From: Pseudanabaena sp. FACHB-2040
GTDB lineage: Bacteria > Cyanobacteriota > Cyanobacteriia > Phormidesmidales > Phormidesmidaceae
NCBI RefSeq assembly: GCF_014696715.1
Contig: NZ_JACJQO010000002.1
Span: 1 to 64,000 of the forward strand
DNA: 64,000 nt
Direction of reading: 5' to 3'
Below, in pieces: positions 5,822 through 17,456 of the stretch (positions are counted from its first letter, which is position 1; every line of letters starts with the position of its first letter). The notes below the pieces were generated by a model that did not search any database, was not told the origin of the DNA, and saw only the letters and a list, made by a program, of their open reading frames with translations. Position numbers and translations under genes: made by a program.

Positions 5822-8077
5822 TTACCCCTGCAGCCGAGGCCGAAAGTTTCGCAGCCTCAGCGCATTGGTCACCACAGAAACCGAGCTAAAGGCCATCGCC
5901 GCTCCAGCAATAATCGGACTGAGCAGCCAGCCAAAGATGGGATAGAGAATCCCGGCTGCAATCGGAATGCCAGCAACGTTGTAAATAAAAGCAAAAAACA
6001 GGTTTTGCCGAATATTTTGCATGGTGGCGCGAGAGAGCTGAATGGCTGTAACAATGCCCTGCAAGTCACCAGAGATCAAAGTAATGTCGCTGGCGGCAAT
6101 GGCAACATCGGTGCCGGTGCCAATAGCCATGCCCACATCAGCTTGGGCCAGCGCCGGAGCATCGTTAATGCCATCGCCTACCATAGCCACCACCCGGCCC
6201 TCAGCCTGCAGGTGCTCGATCTGGGCAGCTTTTTGGTCGGGCCGCACTTCGGCAATCACCCGGCCAATGCCCACTTCGCGGGCAATTACTTCTGCTGTGC
6301 GGCGGTTGTCGCCGGTCAGCATCACCACTTCTAAATGCATCCGCTGCAGCGTGCGAATTGCCTGCAGTGAAGAAGGCTTAACCGCATCGGCAATGCCCAT
6401 GATGGCTTCTATCTGACCGTCTACGGCAATCCAAATAACGGTTCGGCCTAGGTCTTCTAATCGGTTCCACGGTTGCTGTAGAGCGCTTGTGTTTATCCCC
6501 AGTTCTCCCATCCAGCGCTGAGTGCCAATCTGCACGCGGTGGCCCGACACATCGCCCTGCACACCGCTACCTGCGATCGCTTCAAAGTCTTGGGCCTCGA
6601 TCAGGCTCACTTCCTGAGACTGGGCATATTGCACCACGGCTTCCGCCAGGGGATGCTCAGAGTTGCGTTCAACTGAACCTGCCAGCTGTAGCCACTTCAG
6701 TTCGCTGGCGGTGCCGTTGACGGTTACATAGTCGGTGACAACTGGCTTGCCCTGGGTAATTGTGCCGGTCTTATCCAGCACAATTGTTTGGATCTTGTGA
6801 GCCAGTTCTAGGCTGTCTGCGCCTTTGATTAAGATGCCGTTTTCTGCACCTTTGCCCGTTCCAACCATGATGGAGGTCGGGGTCGCTAGACCCAAGGCAC
6901 AGGGACAGGCAATAATCAGCACCCCGACCGTCGTTACTAGGGCCATCGTCACGTTGCCCATGATGTTGTACCAGATCACGAAGGTTGCGATCGCAATGCC
7001 AATCACTGCCGGCACAAACCAACCAGTCACTCGGTCAGCTAGCTTTTGAATTGGGGCTTTAGACCCTTGAGCCTGCTGCACCAGCTTGACGATCTGGGCC
7101 AAAAAGGTATCTTTACCCACGCGGGTTGCTCGAAATTTAAAGCTGCCAGTTTTATTAATCGTGGCTCCGATCACTTCATCACCGGGGCGTTTTTTGACCG
7201 GCACACTTTCTCCAGTCACCATCGATTCATCAATGGTCGATCCCCCTTCGACAATGCTGCCATCCACCGGGATTTTTTCACCCGGACGAACAACCACAAT
7301 GTCATTGAGCTGAACCGATTCAATCGGCACCTCCAACTCCTGACCCGATCGAATAATGCGAGCCGTGCGAGCCTGTAGCCCAATCAGCTTACGAATGGCG
7401 TCAGAGGTCTGCCCCTTGGCCCGGTTCTCCAGCAGTCGCCCCAGCAAAATTAAGGTGATCACCACCGCAGAAATTTCGTAATAGACGGCAGGCTCTAACC
7501 CCTGAGCTAGAAAAAAATCTGGAAGAAAAGTAGGCAGTAGGGAATAAAAAAAGGCGGCACTGGTTCCCAACGCAACCAGCGTATCCATCGTCGCGCTGCG
7601 GCGCTTGAAGGCTTTCCAGGCTCCGGTATAAAACGATTCACCGCTCCAAAACTGAATCGGAATTGTCAGCACCAGCTGCAGCCAAGGATTATGCAGCCAC
7701 CCCGGAATCCAGGGCAAAGGCAGCCCGGTCATCATCGGCAGCCCGCCAATCACTAAAATGCTGGTGACCACAGCGCCCAAAATCAGCCGTCGCTTGAGCT
7801 TGTTTAACTCAGCTGAGCGCGCCGATTGTTCAGCATCTGTTTCCCCCGTCACCATCTCTTGGTCTTGGAGGAAAAAGGCCGAATACCCCGCTTCTTCAAC
7901 CGCGTTTTGAATGTCTTCTGCGTTTGTTTTTTTAGCGTCGTACTCAACTAATGCTTGCTCTGCACCAAAGTTAACGCTGCACTCGCTGACGCCCGGAACC
8001 GCACGAATGGCCTCTTCGACGCTCCTAGCACAGGAGGCGCAGCTCATGCCTCGCAGTTTAAAGATTGTGCTTTCCAT
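5822..8077 (-). CDS. copA: Cu(I)-transporting P-type ATPase
   Basis: 751 residues from ATG 8077, chosen because the preceding in-frame codons are not typical and the N-terminal metal domain starts right here ([14 protein letters not shown]). Features in order: one heavy-metal-associated domain with GMSCASC, eight TM helices, actuator TGES, the metal-binding CPC in TM6 ([12 protein letters not shown]), DKTGTIT phosphorylation site, SEHPLA, and [10 protein letters not shown]. The last two TMs carry YN and MAFSSVSVV, the residues of Cu(I) specificity. It moves Cu(I) across the plasma or thylakoid membrane; export versus supply of plastocyanin (CtaA/PacS-like) cannot be told from sequence. A small membrane gene follows 59 bases downstream. 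Confidence 0.95.
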   Translation of the reverse strand: MESTIFKLRGMSCASCARSVEEAIRAVPGVSECSVNFGAEQALVEYDAKKTNAEDIQNAVEEAGYSAFFLQDQEMVTGETDAEQSARSAELNKLKRRLILGAVVTSILVIGGLPMMTGLPLPWIPGWLHNPWLQLVLTIPIQFWSGESFYTGAWKAFKRRSATMDTLVALGTSAAFFYSLLPTFLPDFFLAQGLEPAVYYEISAVVITLILLGRLLENRAKGQTSDAIRKLIGLQARTARIIRSGQELEVPIESVQLNDIVVVRPGEKIPVDGSIVEGGSTIDESMVTGESVPVKKRPGDEVIGATINKTGSFKFRATRVGKDTFLAQIVKLVQQAQGSKAPIQKLADRVTGWFVPAVIGIAIATFVIWYNIMGNVTMALVTTVGVLIIACPCALGLATPTSIMVGTGKGAENGILIKGADSLELAHKIQTIVLDKTGTITQGKPVVTDYVTVNGTASELKWLQLAGSVERNSEHPLAEAVVQYAQSQEVSLIEAQDFEAIAGSGVQGDVSGHRVQIGTQRWMGELGINTSALQQPWNRLEDLGRTVIWIAVDGQIEAIMGIADAVKPSSLQAIRTLQRMHLEVVMLTGDNRRTAEVIAREVGIGRVIAEVRPDQKAAQIEHLQAEGRVVAMVGDGINDAPALAQADVGMAIGTGTDVAIAASDITLISGDLQGIVTAIQLSRATMQNIRQNLFFAFIYNVAGIPIAAGILYPIFGWLLSPIIAGAAMAFSSVSVVTNALRLRNFRPRLQG

Positions 8078-8473
8078 AATTCCATCCCGATGCCACACTG
8101 GCATGCTAAACCCTCCAGAGCAGTGGAGAGTCAAGGAGGCTGCTAGTCCACCAGTGAGAGCGGCGGGAGTGGGCTAAGTGCGATCGCACTCTGCTAAACG
8201 GGTAGCCTCAAAAAGTGCAGGCTGGCAGATCAGTGTCACATAGCTATAGCCATATGGGCTAGATTGGCCCTACCATAGCCACAAAATGTATTGGACCCCT
8301 GCTTTCCGGAGCCCTAACTAAAGCGGTGAAATTTATAATTTGGCCACTGAAATTAAGTCTGTTCCGGGACTTTCACGACTAGGGGTTGCTTTTTTGTCGA
8401 TGGCGTATAATTGCAAAACTTGCGACAGACCCTAGGCCCAAATCCCTTTAGTACCCGCAGTTAGATAGACACC
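8078..8473. promoter_or_regulatory. Divergent promoter region of copA and the PBP gene
   Basis: About 400 bp between divergent genes. A TATAAT box at 8406-8411 lies 63 bases before the PBP start; no well-placed -35 was found. A HIP1 site lies at 8182. I could not identify a copper-responsive operator. Confidence 0.45.
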
Positions 8474-10396
8474 GTGTCAACAACCATTCGGCGAACGCGA
8501 TCGCAGCCTCAGCCCATCCGGCGCTCCCCTAAACTTCTAAAATATATTCAGGATGTCGGCCAGATTACAGCTGCAACCCTGCTGGGCACCACCATGATTG
8601 CCAGTTCTGTGGTGGCTGGGGGACTGGTCGGACTGGCCATCAGCTTTCGCAACTTGCCAGATGTGCGGGTGCTGCGTAACTACGTCCCTAGCGAAACCAG
8701 CTACATCTACGACATCAAAGGCACCCTGCTCTACAGCCTGCACGACGAGGCCAACCGCGAGGTGGTGGACCTCAACGAAATCTCTCCCCACCTAAAGCGA
8801 GCAGTGCTGGGCATCGAAGATAGCTACTTCTACTCCCATAACGGCATCAACCCCAGCAGCGTCGGGCGGGCCGTGCTCGCCAACTTCCAGGCTGGCTCCA
8901 CCGTCGAAGGGGGTTCCACCGTCACCATGCAGCTGGTAAAAAACCTGTTTCTAACCCCAGAGCGAGCCATTAGCCGTAAGGTGGCTGAGGCAGTACTGGC
9001 CCTACGTCTAGAGCAAATTTTTGCCAAAGACGAAATCCTGGAAATGTATCTAAACCAGGTGTATTGGGGCCACAACAACTACGGAGTAGAAACGGCAGCC
9101 CAAACCTACTTCAATAAATCCGCCAAAGATCTCAATCTAGCCGAATCAGCGGTGATGGCCGGTCTGATTCAGGCCCCCGAAAACTACAGCCCCTTTGTTA
9201 ACTACGAGTTTACAAAGCAGCGGCAGGCCACTGTACTCAGCCGCATGCGGCAGCTGGGCTGGATTACGGCTGAAGAAGAAACCGCAGCCCGCAATCAGCC
9301 CTTGATGATTGGTGAAATTAAGTCCTTCCGCTCCAGCATCGCGCCCTACGTCACTGAGGCAGCTGTGCAGGAGCTAAAAGAGAAATTTGGCAATGAGTCG
9401 GTGCTCAAGGGCGGCATGCGGGTGCAGACGACAGTTGACCTAAACCTACAGCGTATCGCTGAAGAAACGGTCAGTCGCAACCATGCGGCTTTGCGCCAGC
9501 GGGGCCTCTATGCCGATCAAATGGCGCTAGTGGCGGTTGATCCGCGCACCCACTTTGTCAAAGCTATGGTCGGCGGTGTAGATCACACCACCAGCCAGTT
9601 CAACCGCGCTATTCAAGCCCATCGGCAGCCGGGGTCAGCCTTCAAGCCCTTTGTCTACTATGCCGGGTTTGCCTCAGGCCGTTACACGCCCGACAGCCTC
9701 ATTGCCGATACCCCCGTCAGCTACCCCGATGGCTACGAATACTACAGCCCCAAGAACTACGACAGCACCTTCATGGGGAATATCCCCATTCGTCGTGCCC
9801 TAGAAGTCTCCCGCAACGTTCCGGCTATTCGGCTGGGGCAGGCCGTTGGTATCAATCAGATTATCGAACTCTGCCGCACTTTGGGCATCAAGAGCCCTAT
9901 GGAGCCCGTCATTTCTCTACCGCTGGGCGCGGTCGATCTAACGCCTATGGAGATGGCTGGGGCCTATGCAACGTTTGCTAGCAATGGTTGGCACTCGCCA
10001 CCCACCTTCATCGTGCAAGTCACCGACAGCAGCGGCAACGTCATTCTAGACAACACCCCTCGACCTCAGCTAGTGCTCGATCCGTGGGCAGCAGCAGCAC
10101 TCAATGATGTTCTCCAGGGTGTCGTTACCCGAGGCACTGGGACGGCCGCTCAGATCGGCCGGCCTGCTGCTGGTAAAACTGGTACCACCGATGCTCAGCG
10201 AGATATCTGGTTTGTTGGGTACGTGCCGCAGTTAGCAACGGCAATTTGGGTCGGCAATGATAACTATAGCCCGTTAGGAGTAGGGGCTACAGGCGGTGGC
10301 TACGTAGCTCCCGTGTGGCGTGATTTCATGCAGCAAGCCTTGGCCGACGAGCCCGTAGAAGGGTTCCGCCCTCCCTCAGATTTCGTCAGGCCCTAA
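8474..10396 (+). CDS. Class A penicillin-binding protein (bifunctional PBP1A type)
   Basis: 640 residues from GTG 8474. An N-terminal cytoplasmic tail is followed by a TM helix (about residues 35-60), a GT51 glycosyltransferase domain with the catalytic EDSYFYSHNGI and EGGSTVTMQLVKN motifs, and a transpeptidase domain with SAFK (acyl-serine), SRN and KTGTT. It polymerises lipid II into glycan strands and cross-links the stem peptides in the periplasm. Length is normal for a cyanobacterial PBP1A-like enzyme without extra C-terminal domains. It is monocistronic and converges on the DUF1825 gene 31 bases away. Confidence 0.95.
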   Translation: MSTTIRRTRSQPQPIRRSPKLLKYIQDVGQITAATLLGTTMIASSVVAGGLVGLAISFRNLPDVRVLRNYVPSETSYIYDIKGTLLYSLHDEANREVVDLNEISPHLKRAVLGIEDSYFYSHNGINPSSVGRAVLANFQAGSTVEGGSTVTMQLVKNLFLTPERAISRKVAEAVLALRLEQIFAKDEILEMYLNQVYWGHNNYGVETAAQTYFNKSAKDLNLAESAVMAGLIQAPENYSPFVNYEFTKQRQATVLSRMRQLGWITAEEETAARNQPLMIGEIKSFRSSIAPYVTEAAVQELKEKFGNESVLKGGMRVQTTVDLNLQRIAEETVSRNHAALRQRGLYADQMALVAVDPRTHFVKAMVGGVDHTTSQFNRAIQAHRQPGSAFKPFVYYAGFASGRYTPDSLIADTPVSYPDGYEYYSPKNYDSTFMGNIPIRRALEVSRNVPAIRLGQAVGINQIIELCRTLGIKSPMEPVISLPLGAVDLTPMEMAGAYATFASNGWHSPPTFIVQVTDSSGNVILDNTPRPQLVLDPWAAAALNDVLQGVVTRGTGTAAQIGRPAAGKTGTTDAQRDIWFVGYVPQLATAIWVGNDNYSPLGVGATGGGYVAPVWRDFMQQALADEPVEGFRPPSDFVRP

Positions 10397-10427
10397 AGGT
10401 CATCAAACCCTAGCGATTTATCAAACC

Positions 10428-10745
10428 CTAGGAGTCGATTTCGGCTTTCATGCGCTCTAGGGTTTGATTCATTTGCTCAAACATTTTGTCCGGAGTCATA
10501 CCAAACTGGCCGAGTTGAGTTTTGAGCTGTTCTACAGTCATTTGAGCCGAAAAATCTTCAGACAGTTCAAATCGCTTCATGAAGATGCGATAACGGTCCA
10601 TAACCGATTCCATCTGCTCAATAAACAGCTTTTTTCCCTCTCGGTCAAATTTGCCATAGCCGCTTCCTAGCTGCGTCAGCGACTGGTAGTCCTGAAACAG
10701 CTGCATAGCTTCTCTTTGAACTAGCTCAGAATCAAAAAATCCCAT
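10428..10745 (-). CDS. DUF1825 family protein
   Basis: A 105-residue cytoplasmic protein beginning MGFFDSELVQREAMQLFQ. The stretch GKFDREGKKLFIEQME and the C-terminal MTVEQLKTQLGQFGMTP match what I remember as DUF1825, a family nearly universal in cyanobacteria and of unknown function. Mostly helical, no membrane segment or signal peptide. Its 3' end overlaps a short direct repeat (ATCAAACCCTAG at 10402 and 10420). Transcribed away from the J-domain gene upstream on the same strand, with a 100-base gap. Confidence 0.85.
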   Translation of the reverse strand: MGFFDSELVQREAMQLFQDYQSLTQLGSGYGKFDREGKKLFIEQMESVMDRYRIFMKRFELSEDFSAQMTVEQLKTQLGQFGMTPDKMFEQMNQTLERMKAEIDS

Positions 10746-10846
10746 TTCTCTTTTAGGTTTTTAACTCAATTAGTCGCTCTGTATCTACTAGCGTATTGAT
10801 TTCAGAGCCTTTGGCCAAGGAGAGAAAACCCTACTTTTAATTTGGG

Positions 10847-11767
10847 TTACCGTTTGGAAAAAAGACCGCCAAACAGTCTCCACCGCTTCTCATTTTTGGG
10901 GGGCTGAGCAGCAGAGGCCGGTCTGCTGAACTGAGAGTCGTCAATCTGCAGTTGACGCGCGTATTTTAGAGCAACTTCATTCTTGGGATTGAGCTTGAGC
11001 GCCTGCTTGAAGTGGACTTTGGCCATGCCGGAAAGCTGGCTGAGCAGATAGGCTTGTCCCAAAAGACAGTGATACGAACTGTTTTGGGGATCGATTTTGA
11101 CTGCATCTTTAAGCTCTTGGATGGCCGCTGAGAAATTGCGGTTTTTCAGGTACTCCTGGGCTCGCTTGGAATGGCGTTCCGCGTAGTTAGGGCTCGCACC
11201 GTCGTTGGTTGGGGCAGTAGGCGCAACAGCCGTGGTATTTACGCTAGAGGCAGCAACCAGTCCGCTCCGTTTTTCCCGAATGACCGGCTCACCCATCTTG
11301 CGGCGCAGATAGACGAGATTAAGCTCACTGATCTGCCGGGTAAGGGTTTCAAATGTTTCAGAACTGTCGTACTGGTTGGTGCTGAGGTCTAATAGGGCCT
11401 GCTCGTAGTAGATTTCGATCTCAGGTTCGGGAAGCTGCAGCAGCTTTTGGGCAGCCTCACAGGTAGCCTTTAAAGCGTCCTCTCGGGCCAATCGTCGTAC
11501 CTTGAATCGGAGGGTTGCCAAAACCTCGTTGCGGCCTTTGTCGCTTTTGAGCCGCTGGTAGGCAGGGTTGACCAACCGAGCCAGTACTTGACCGGCAAAT
11601 TCATTGATCCCAGTCTCTTGGCTAGCCTGAACATCGGGGTGCAGCAGTTTAGCAACTTGCCGGTAGCGCTTGAGAATACGGCGATCATCTGCCGCAAGGG
11701 AAACCCCCAGAACAGCGTAGGGATCAGAAAAGCGGAGCCAGTCTTGGGAAAAGGAGGGATGGGCCAT
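10847..11767 (-). CDS. J-domain protein with TPR repeats
   Basis: 306 residues. An N-terminal J domain (about residues 14-75: DPYAVLGVSLAADDRRILKR, with the HPD signature in LLHPDVQ) is the part that stimulates Hsp70/DnaK ATPase. A helical middle region follows, then about two TPR units near residues 205-275 (RAQEYLKNRNFSAAIQELKD, LNPKNEVALKYARQL) and a basic C-terminus. It has no zinc-finger or substrate domains of canonical DnaJ, so it is probably a specialised DnaK co-chaperone whose TPRs choose clients. Confidence 0.85.
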   Translation of the reverse strand: MAHPSFSQDWLRFSDPYAVLGVSLAADDRRILKRYRQVAKLLHPDVQASQETGINEFAGQVLARLVNPAYQRLKSDKGRNEVLATLRFKVRRLAREDALKATCEAAQKLLQLPEPEIEIYYEQALLDLSTNQYDSSETFETLTRQISELNLVYLRRKMGEPVIREKRSGLVAASSVNTTAVAPTAPTNDGASPNYAERHSKRAQEYLKNRNFSAAIQELKDAVKIDPQNSSYHCLLGQAYLLSQLSGMAKVHFKQALKLNPKNEVALKYARQLQIDDSQFSRPASAAQPPKNEKRWRLFGGLFSKR

Positions 11768-12068
11768 CCAGAGGGAAAGATGAGGGTACTTGGGAACTAA
11801 CTTAGGGGCGTCGGGGTAAGACGGTTTCAGTCATAGGCTCGGCAGAGGTCAAGAAAGGCGTATAAAAACATTAGTGACATCAGGGTTTATACGGAGACTC
11901 TAGCAAATCTCCTGTCTGAGCACCATAATCCTGTCTTCTTAAAAATTGGGAAAGCAGCAGGAACTTCCTAAGGAACTTCCTAAATAAAATTATGCTCCAC
12001 CGGTTCCCGTGTTGTTCTGGTTCATGGGGTTTATACTGACCGATTAAGGCGTTGTTGCTGAAATAGAT
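11768..12068. other. Divergent intergenic region, no gene seen
   Basis: About 300 bp between the J-domain gene and the TM2 gene, containing both promoters by position. No clear boxes, hairpins or open frames that I can support. Confidence 0.4.
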
Positions 12069-12452
12069 ATGGAAAGTCGGTTGCGAAATCGGCGTGTGGC
12101 AGCTTCTCTAGCCTTGCTCGGGGCGTTGATGCCAGGAGCTCTGCCGCTATCTGGGCTGCATAAGTTTTATATGGGGCAGCCCCTTTGGGGTATTGCTTAT
12201 CTTCTACTGGGTTGGACCCAGATTCCCAGAATTGCCTGTGCGATTGAGGGATTTTGGTACCTGAGCCAAAATGAAGCGGGCTTTAAAGCTCGCTTCGGCG
12301 GTACTGAGACGATCGCAATACCAGATAAGGCCGAACAGGTCAGTGCGATCGCAACCGCCCTGCGGGAACTCGATCAGCTGCGCCAGGAAGGGCTGATCTC
12401 AGAGCATGAGTTTGAGCAAAAGCGGCGCGTCCTGCTAGATCAGGTGGGTTAG
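12069..12452 (+). CDS. TM2 domain protein with C-terminal SHOCT-like helix
   Basis: 127 residues. The N-terminal half holds the TM2 pattern: a first helix (ASLALLGALMPGALPLSG), the LHKFYMGQPLWGI turn and a second helix (AYLLLGWTQIPRIACAIEGF). The C-terminal 35 residues (ALRELDQLRQEGLISEHEFE followed by a basic run) match the SHOCT oligomerisation motif. A membrane protein of unknown role. The helix-hairpin-helix gene follows 38 bases later and is probably co-transcribed. Confidence 0.8.
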   Translation: MESRLRNRRVAASLALLGALMPGALPLSGLHKFYMGQPLWGIAYLLLGWTQIPRIACAIEGFWYLSQNEAGFKARFGGTETIAIPDKAEQVSAIATALRELDQLRQEGLISEHEFEQKRRVLLDQVG

Positions 12453-12490
12453 CGGTAGGTTAGAAGTGGCCTAGAGAGTAGGTTAGATAA

Positions 12491-13039
12491 ATGTCGCTAG
12501 ACCAGCCCAAGAGCCCCTTCATCAAGCTCAGGGGGCAACTTAATCCGCTGCGCCAGCGGCTGCAGTCAGACCCCTATTGCCGCCTGCAGTCTTACCAAGA
12601 GGTGAAGCTGGCAGCCGAGCTAGGGTTTTGTCTAGACGTGAACCGAGCCACGGTGGACGACTGGCTGCGGCTGCCAGGACTGTCGATTCACCAGGCGCGA
12701 TCGCTAGTAAGCCTGAGTCACGCGGGAGTTGCATTTCACTGCTTAGAGGATGTAGCCGCTGCACTAGGGATGCCTCCAGCAGCGCTCACACCGCTTTTGC
12801 CGGTGCTAGATTTTCGCTACTACGACCCAGCCGAAGCAGCTGGTCTGGTGCCAGTGAGGGTGAATCAAGCCACGGTAGACGATCTTTGTCAGGTTCCCCG
12901 AATAGATCCGCAGACGGCCCGAGCCATTATCTACGATCGCAACTGGCGAGGCCCCTTTCAAAACGCTGCCGAGTTTCAGCAGCGGCTACATGTGCCGCCC
13001 GATTGGATGGCACATTTGATACACTACTTGCGCTTCTAA
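12491..13039 (+). CDS. Helix-hairpin-helix protein, ComEA-like repeats
   Basis: 182 residues with two helix-hairpin-helix units written almost alike: VNRATVDDWLRLPGLSIHQA (about residues 52-72) and VNQATVDDLCQVPRIDPQTA (about 124-144), each in the ComEA/UvrC-like form that binds the DNA backbone without sequence preference. Unlike ComEA there is no signal peptide or membrane anchor, so it is probably cytoplasmic. Downstream of the TM2 gene in the same direction. Function not known; DNA binding is inferred from the fold. Confidence 0.75.
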   Translation: MSLDQPKSPFIKLRGQLNPLRQRLQSDPYCRLQSYQEVKLAAELGFCLDVNRATVDDWLRLPGLSIHQARSLVSLSHAGVAFHCLEDVAAALGMPPAALTPLLPVLDFRYYDPAEAAGLVPVRVNQATVDDLCQVPRIDPQTARAIIYDRNWRGPFQNAAEFQQRLHVPPDWMAHLIHYLRF

Positions 13040-13125
13040 AAATTGCGAAAGCACCCCTTACCTTCTGTCCTCTGCCTTGTTGGGTCGCGCTACGCTTGAC
13101 GCCAACCTACAGTGCCTTTCATTCT

Positions 13126-14079
13126 TCACCTAAACCGACCCACAAACCGATCCGTCGCCTCAACTAGCTCATGAACAATCCCAGGCTCAGTGGCAGAGTG
13201 ACCAGCATCGGGAACCAGGATAAACTCGGCTTCAGGCCAGGCACGGTGCAGCTCCCAAGCGGTGATCGCGGGGCAGACAACATCGTAGCGACCCTGAACG
13301 ATAACGCCAGGAATATGGCGAATCGGCTCTACATTTTTGAGAAGCTGGTAGTCGGGCTCGAAAAAGCCTTGGTGAATAAAGTAGTGGCACTCGATTCGAG
13401 CAAAAGCCACCGCAAAATCATCACTGCCAAAGCGCTCGATTAGATCGGTGTCTGGAATAAGTTTGCTGGTGCTGGCCTCCCAGACAGACCAGGCGCGGGC
13501 AGCCTGAAGGCGGGTTGCCCGATCAGGACTGGTAAGGCGCTGATAGTAGGCTTTGACCAGGTCGTGCCGTTCCTCGGAGGGAATGGGCTCTAGGTAGCGT
13601 TCCCAGGCGTCGGGAAAGAGGTAGCTGGCCCCTTCTTGGTAAAACCACTGAATTTCCTTTTGCCGCAGGGTGAAGATGCCGCGCAGAATGAGCCCCTGAC
13701 AGCGATCGGGGTAGGTCTGGCTATAGGCCAGCGCCAGCGTGCTGCCCCAGCTGCCGCCAAAAACAGTCCAGCGCTCGATATTGAGGTGCGATCGCAGCTT
13801 TTCAATATCCTCCACCAGGTCCCAGGTAGTGTTTTCTTCCAGTTCAGCGTGAGGGCGACTAAGGCCGCAGCCCCGCTGATCAAATAGCACAATCCGCCAT
13901 CTCTGCGGGTCAAAAAACTGCCGATAGAGGGGAATAGTGCCGCCCCCAGGCCCCCCGTGGAGAAACACCACCGGCTGGCCTTGGGGGTTACCAGATTCTT
14001 CGAAGTAGAGGGTGTGGAGGCGGGAGACGGGAAGAAAACCAGTGCGGTAAGGGCTGATGGGGGGATAGAGCGATCGCAT
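13126..14079 (-). CDS. pip: Proline iminopeptidase
   Basis: 317 residues from ATG 14079; upstream in-frame codons are Cys/Trp-rich and unlike the family. Alpha/beta-hydrolase (peptidase S33) with the oxyanion loop HGGPGGG, the FDQRGCGLSRPH motif, the nucleophile elbow GGSWGS, an aspartate in GRYDVVCP and the histidine in GHSATEP. It removes N-terminal proline from peptides in the cytoplasm. Length matches the bacterial family (about 315). Converges on the helix-hairpin-helix gene. Confidence 0.95.
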   Translation of the reverse strand: MRSLYPPISPYRTGFLPVSRLHTLYFEESGNPQGQPVVFLHGGPGGGTIPLYRQFFDPQRWRIVLFDQRGCGLSRPHAELEENTTWDLVEDIEKLRSHLNIERWTVFGGSWGSTLALAYSQTYPDRCQGLILRGIFTLRQKEIQWFYQEGASYLFPDAWERYLEPIPSEERHDLVKAYYQRLTSPDRATRLQAARAWSVWEASTSKLIPDTDLIERFGSDDFAVAFARIECHYFIHQGFFEPDYQLLKNVEPIRHIPGVIVQGRYDVVCPAITAWELHRAWPEAEFILVPDAGHSATEPGIVHELVEATDRFVGRFR

Positions 14080-14254
14080 ATCTTGGGGGCACCTAAAGGA
14101 GCAGCCTTGGAAAATCCAAAAGATCCATAGACTACCGTCATTGTGGCAGCCATTGGCATAGGCTGTCACACTGGAATGCCCACCGCTGTTCCTTCTAGGG
14201 AACCTGCAACGACCTCTGACGGAAGCGTGTCAGACGAATCGGTTTGCGGAGGTC

Positions 14255-14353
14255 TTAGATCGGAGACTTTACCACGCACCACCTCCCAGTTTCAGGGTCG
14301 CGGTAGGTGACAAACGGGTTTTGCTTTAAAGGCTTATCGCAGGGTTTCGTCAT
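14255..14353 (-). CDS. Micro-ORF with NPFVTYRDPETGRW motif
   Basis: A 32-residue frame from ATG 14353 to TAA 14255: MTKPCDKPLKQ, then NPFVTYRDPETGRWCVV and a short end. The NPFxTYRDPxTGxWxVV pattern is one I recall from tiny cyanobacterial hypothetical proteins, and the composition is much more protein-like than chance. No Shine-Dalgarno sequence is evident. It lies 175 bases upstream of the pip start on the same strand, so it may share a transcript with pip. Function unknown. Confidence 0.55.
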   Translation of the reverse strand: MTKPCDKPLKQNPFVTYRDPETGRWCVVKSPI

Positions 14354-14890
14354 CGTTTAACAGGAAGTCTCGCCTGTCACTATCTTAGGAAGTGAAGCAA
14401 GTGTTTCCTGGTGACGCCCCCAGCGTTTTTTAGTGATAGATCTGGGCTCTAATAGTGACCCAAATCACATTTTTCTCTGCTTAGGATTTTGCCCTAGAGA
14501 TACTGTTGATTAAACTAAATTGTTTGTGGCTTGCTATCAAGAGGGTGGGTTCAGGTGAATCGGCTTTCTTGCTGCTTTTAACTGCTTATATTCTCGGTTG
14601 TTCAAGAGCGATCTGTATCAAGTTCTGACAAAGCTTTTGCCTACAACCGTAAAAGCTGTAAAAAGATTCCGTAGTCGCATAAGTTTCAAGCTCGACCTTG
14701 GACATGGCTCCTTACCCAGATTCTCCTCATAGCCGTGTGTCACCGTTCGCTCATATAGACGGGAAACAGTGTCACAAGGGGATCCGGCGTCACTTGGGGG
14801 TCGCTCACAGCGACGTCAGTCTGTTAATCTTCAATCATCGTTACATAATATTAAGAACGCCCCTGCCGTTTATAGATGAGGAGACTCCCG
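14354..14890. other. Intergenic region upstream of glgX
   Basis: About 540 bp. A short perfect hairpin (GTCGC-TCACA-GCGAC, 14800-14814) and several GTCAC repeats lie 80-150 bases before the glgX start; a GAGGAG ribosome binding site begins at about 14877. Open frames here overlap the glgX start and look like chance. Confidence 0.4.
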
Positions 14891-17029
<2,139 letters not shown>

Positions 17030-17043
17030 TCCGTTGAGGGGCC

Positions 17044-17406
17044 ATGTCGCTGATCTATGAGCGCATTTACGCCGTTGTCCGCCAGATTCCCCACGGTCAA
17101 GTCGCCACCTACGGGCAGGTCGCAGAGCTAGCGGGGTTAATTGGCAAGCCTCGGCTGGTGGGTTATGCCCTGTACCGGGTTGATATGGAGATGGGTGACA
17201 TTCCCTGGCATCGGGTGATCAACGCCAAGGGGGAGGTTTCTCGCTCGCCCCTGCGCAACGGGTCAGACTACGTGCAGCAGGCCCTGTTAGAAGACGAGGG
17301 TCTTGAGTTTAACCCAGAGGGCAAAGTTGACCTGGGGCGCTATCGGTGGCAGCCCTCACAGGCGCAGCTTGAGCAGGCAGTGATTTGGGCGGAGGGGATC
17401 GTTTAG
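17044..17406 (+). CDS. Alkyltransferase-like protein (ATL), Cys replaced by Trp
   Basis: 120 residues covering the DNA-binding domain of O6-alkylguanine-DNA alkyltransferases (IPHGQVATYGQVAELAG, GKPRLVGYALYR). The active-site PCHRV of true alkyltransferases reads PWHRV here, so it cannot accept an alkyl group. That substitution defines ATL proteins, which bind O6-alkylguanine and hand the lesion to nucleotide excision repair. Length fits ATLs. Possibly co-transcribed with glgX; the pairing has no evident functional meaning. A bidirectional terminator follows. Confidence 0.9.
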   Translation: MSLIYERIYAVVRQIPHGQVATYGQVAELAGLIGKPRLVGYALYRVDMEMGDIPWHRVINAKGEVSRSPLRNGSDYVQQALLEDEGLEFNPEGKVDLGRYRWQPSQAQLEQAVIWAEGIV

Positions 17407-17417
17407 AGGCAGCGTTT

Positions 17418-17454
17418 AAAGACCCCTGGATTCTTGAAGAACCCAGAGGTCTTT
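17418..17454. terminator. Bidirectional terminator between convergent genes
   Basis: AAAGACC (17418-17424) pairs with GGTCTTT (17448-17454), with an inner CTGG/CCAG stem. A/T ends on both sides make it usable from either strand (ATL gene and the minus-strand gene ending at 17457). Confidence 0.75.
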
Positions 17455-17456
17455 GG

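Noticed and set aside
12577-13167. 196-codon plus-strand frame overlapping the helix-hairpin-helix gene
   Set aside because: Arg/Ser/Ala-rich shadow of a high-GC gene; the other frame has two clear helix-hairpin-helix units.
13590-14159. 189-codon minus-strand frame inside pip
   Set aside because: Shifted shadow of the proline iminopeptidase frame, which has the complete catalytic set.
14354-14890. Small RNA (Yfr-type) in the long glgX leader
   Set aside because: No Yfr1 ACUCCUCACAC core and no terminator-like hairpin with T-run was found.
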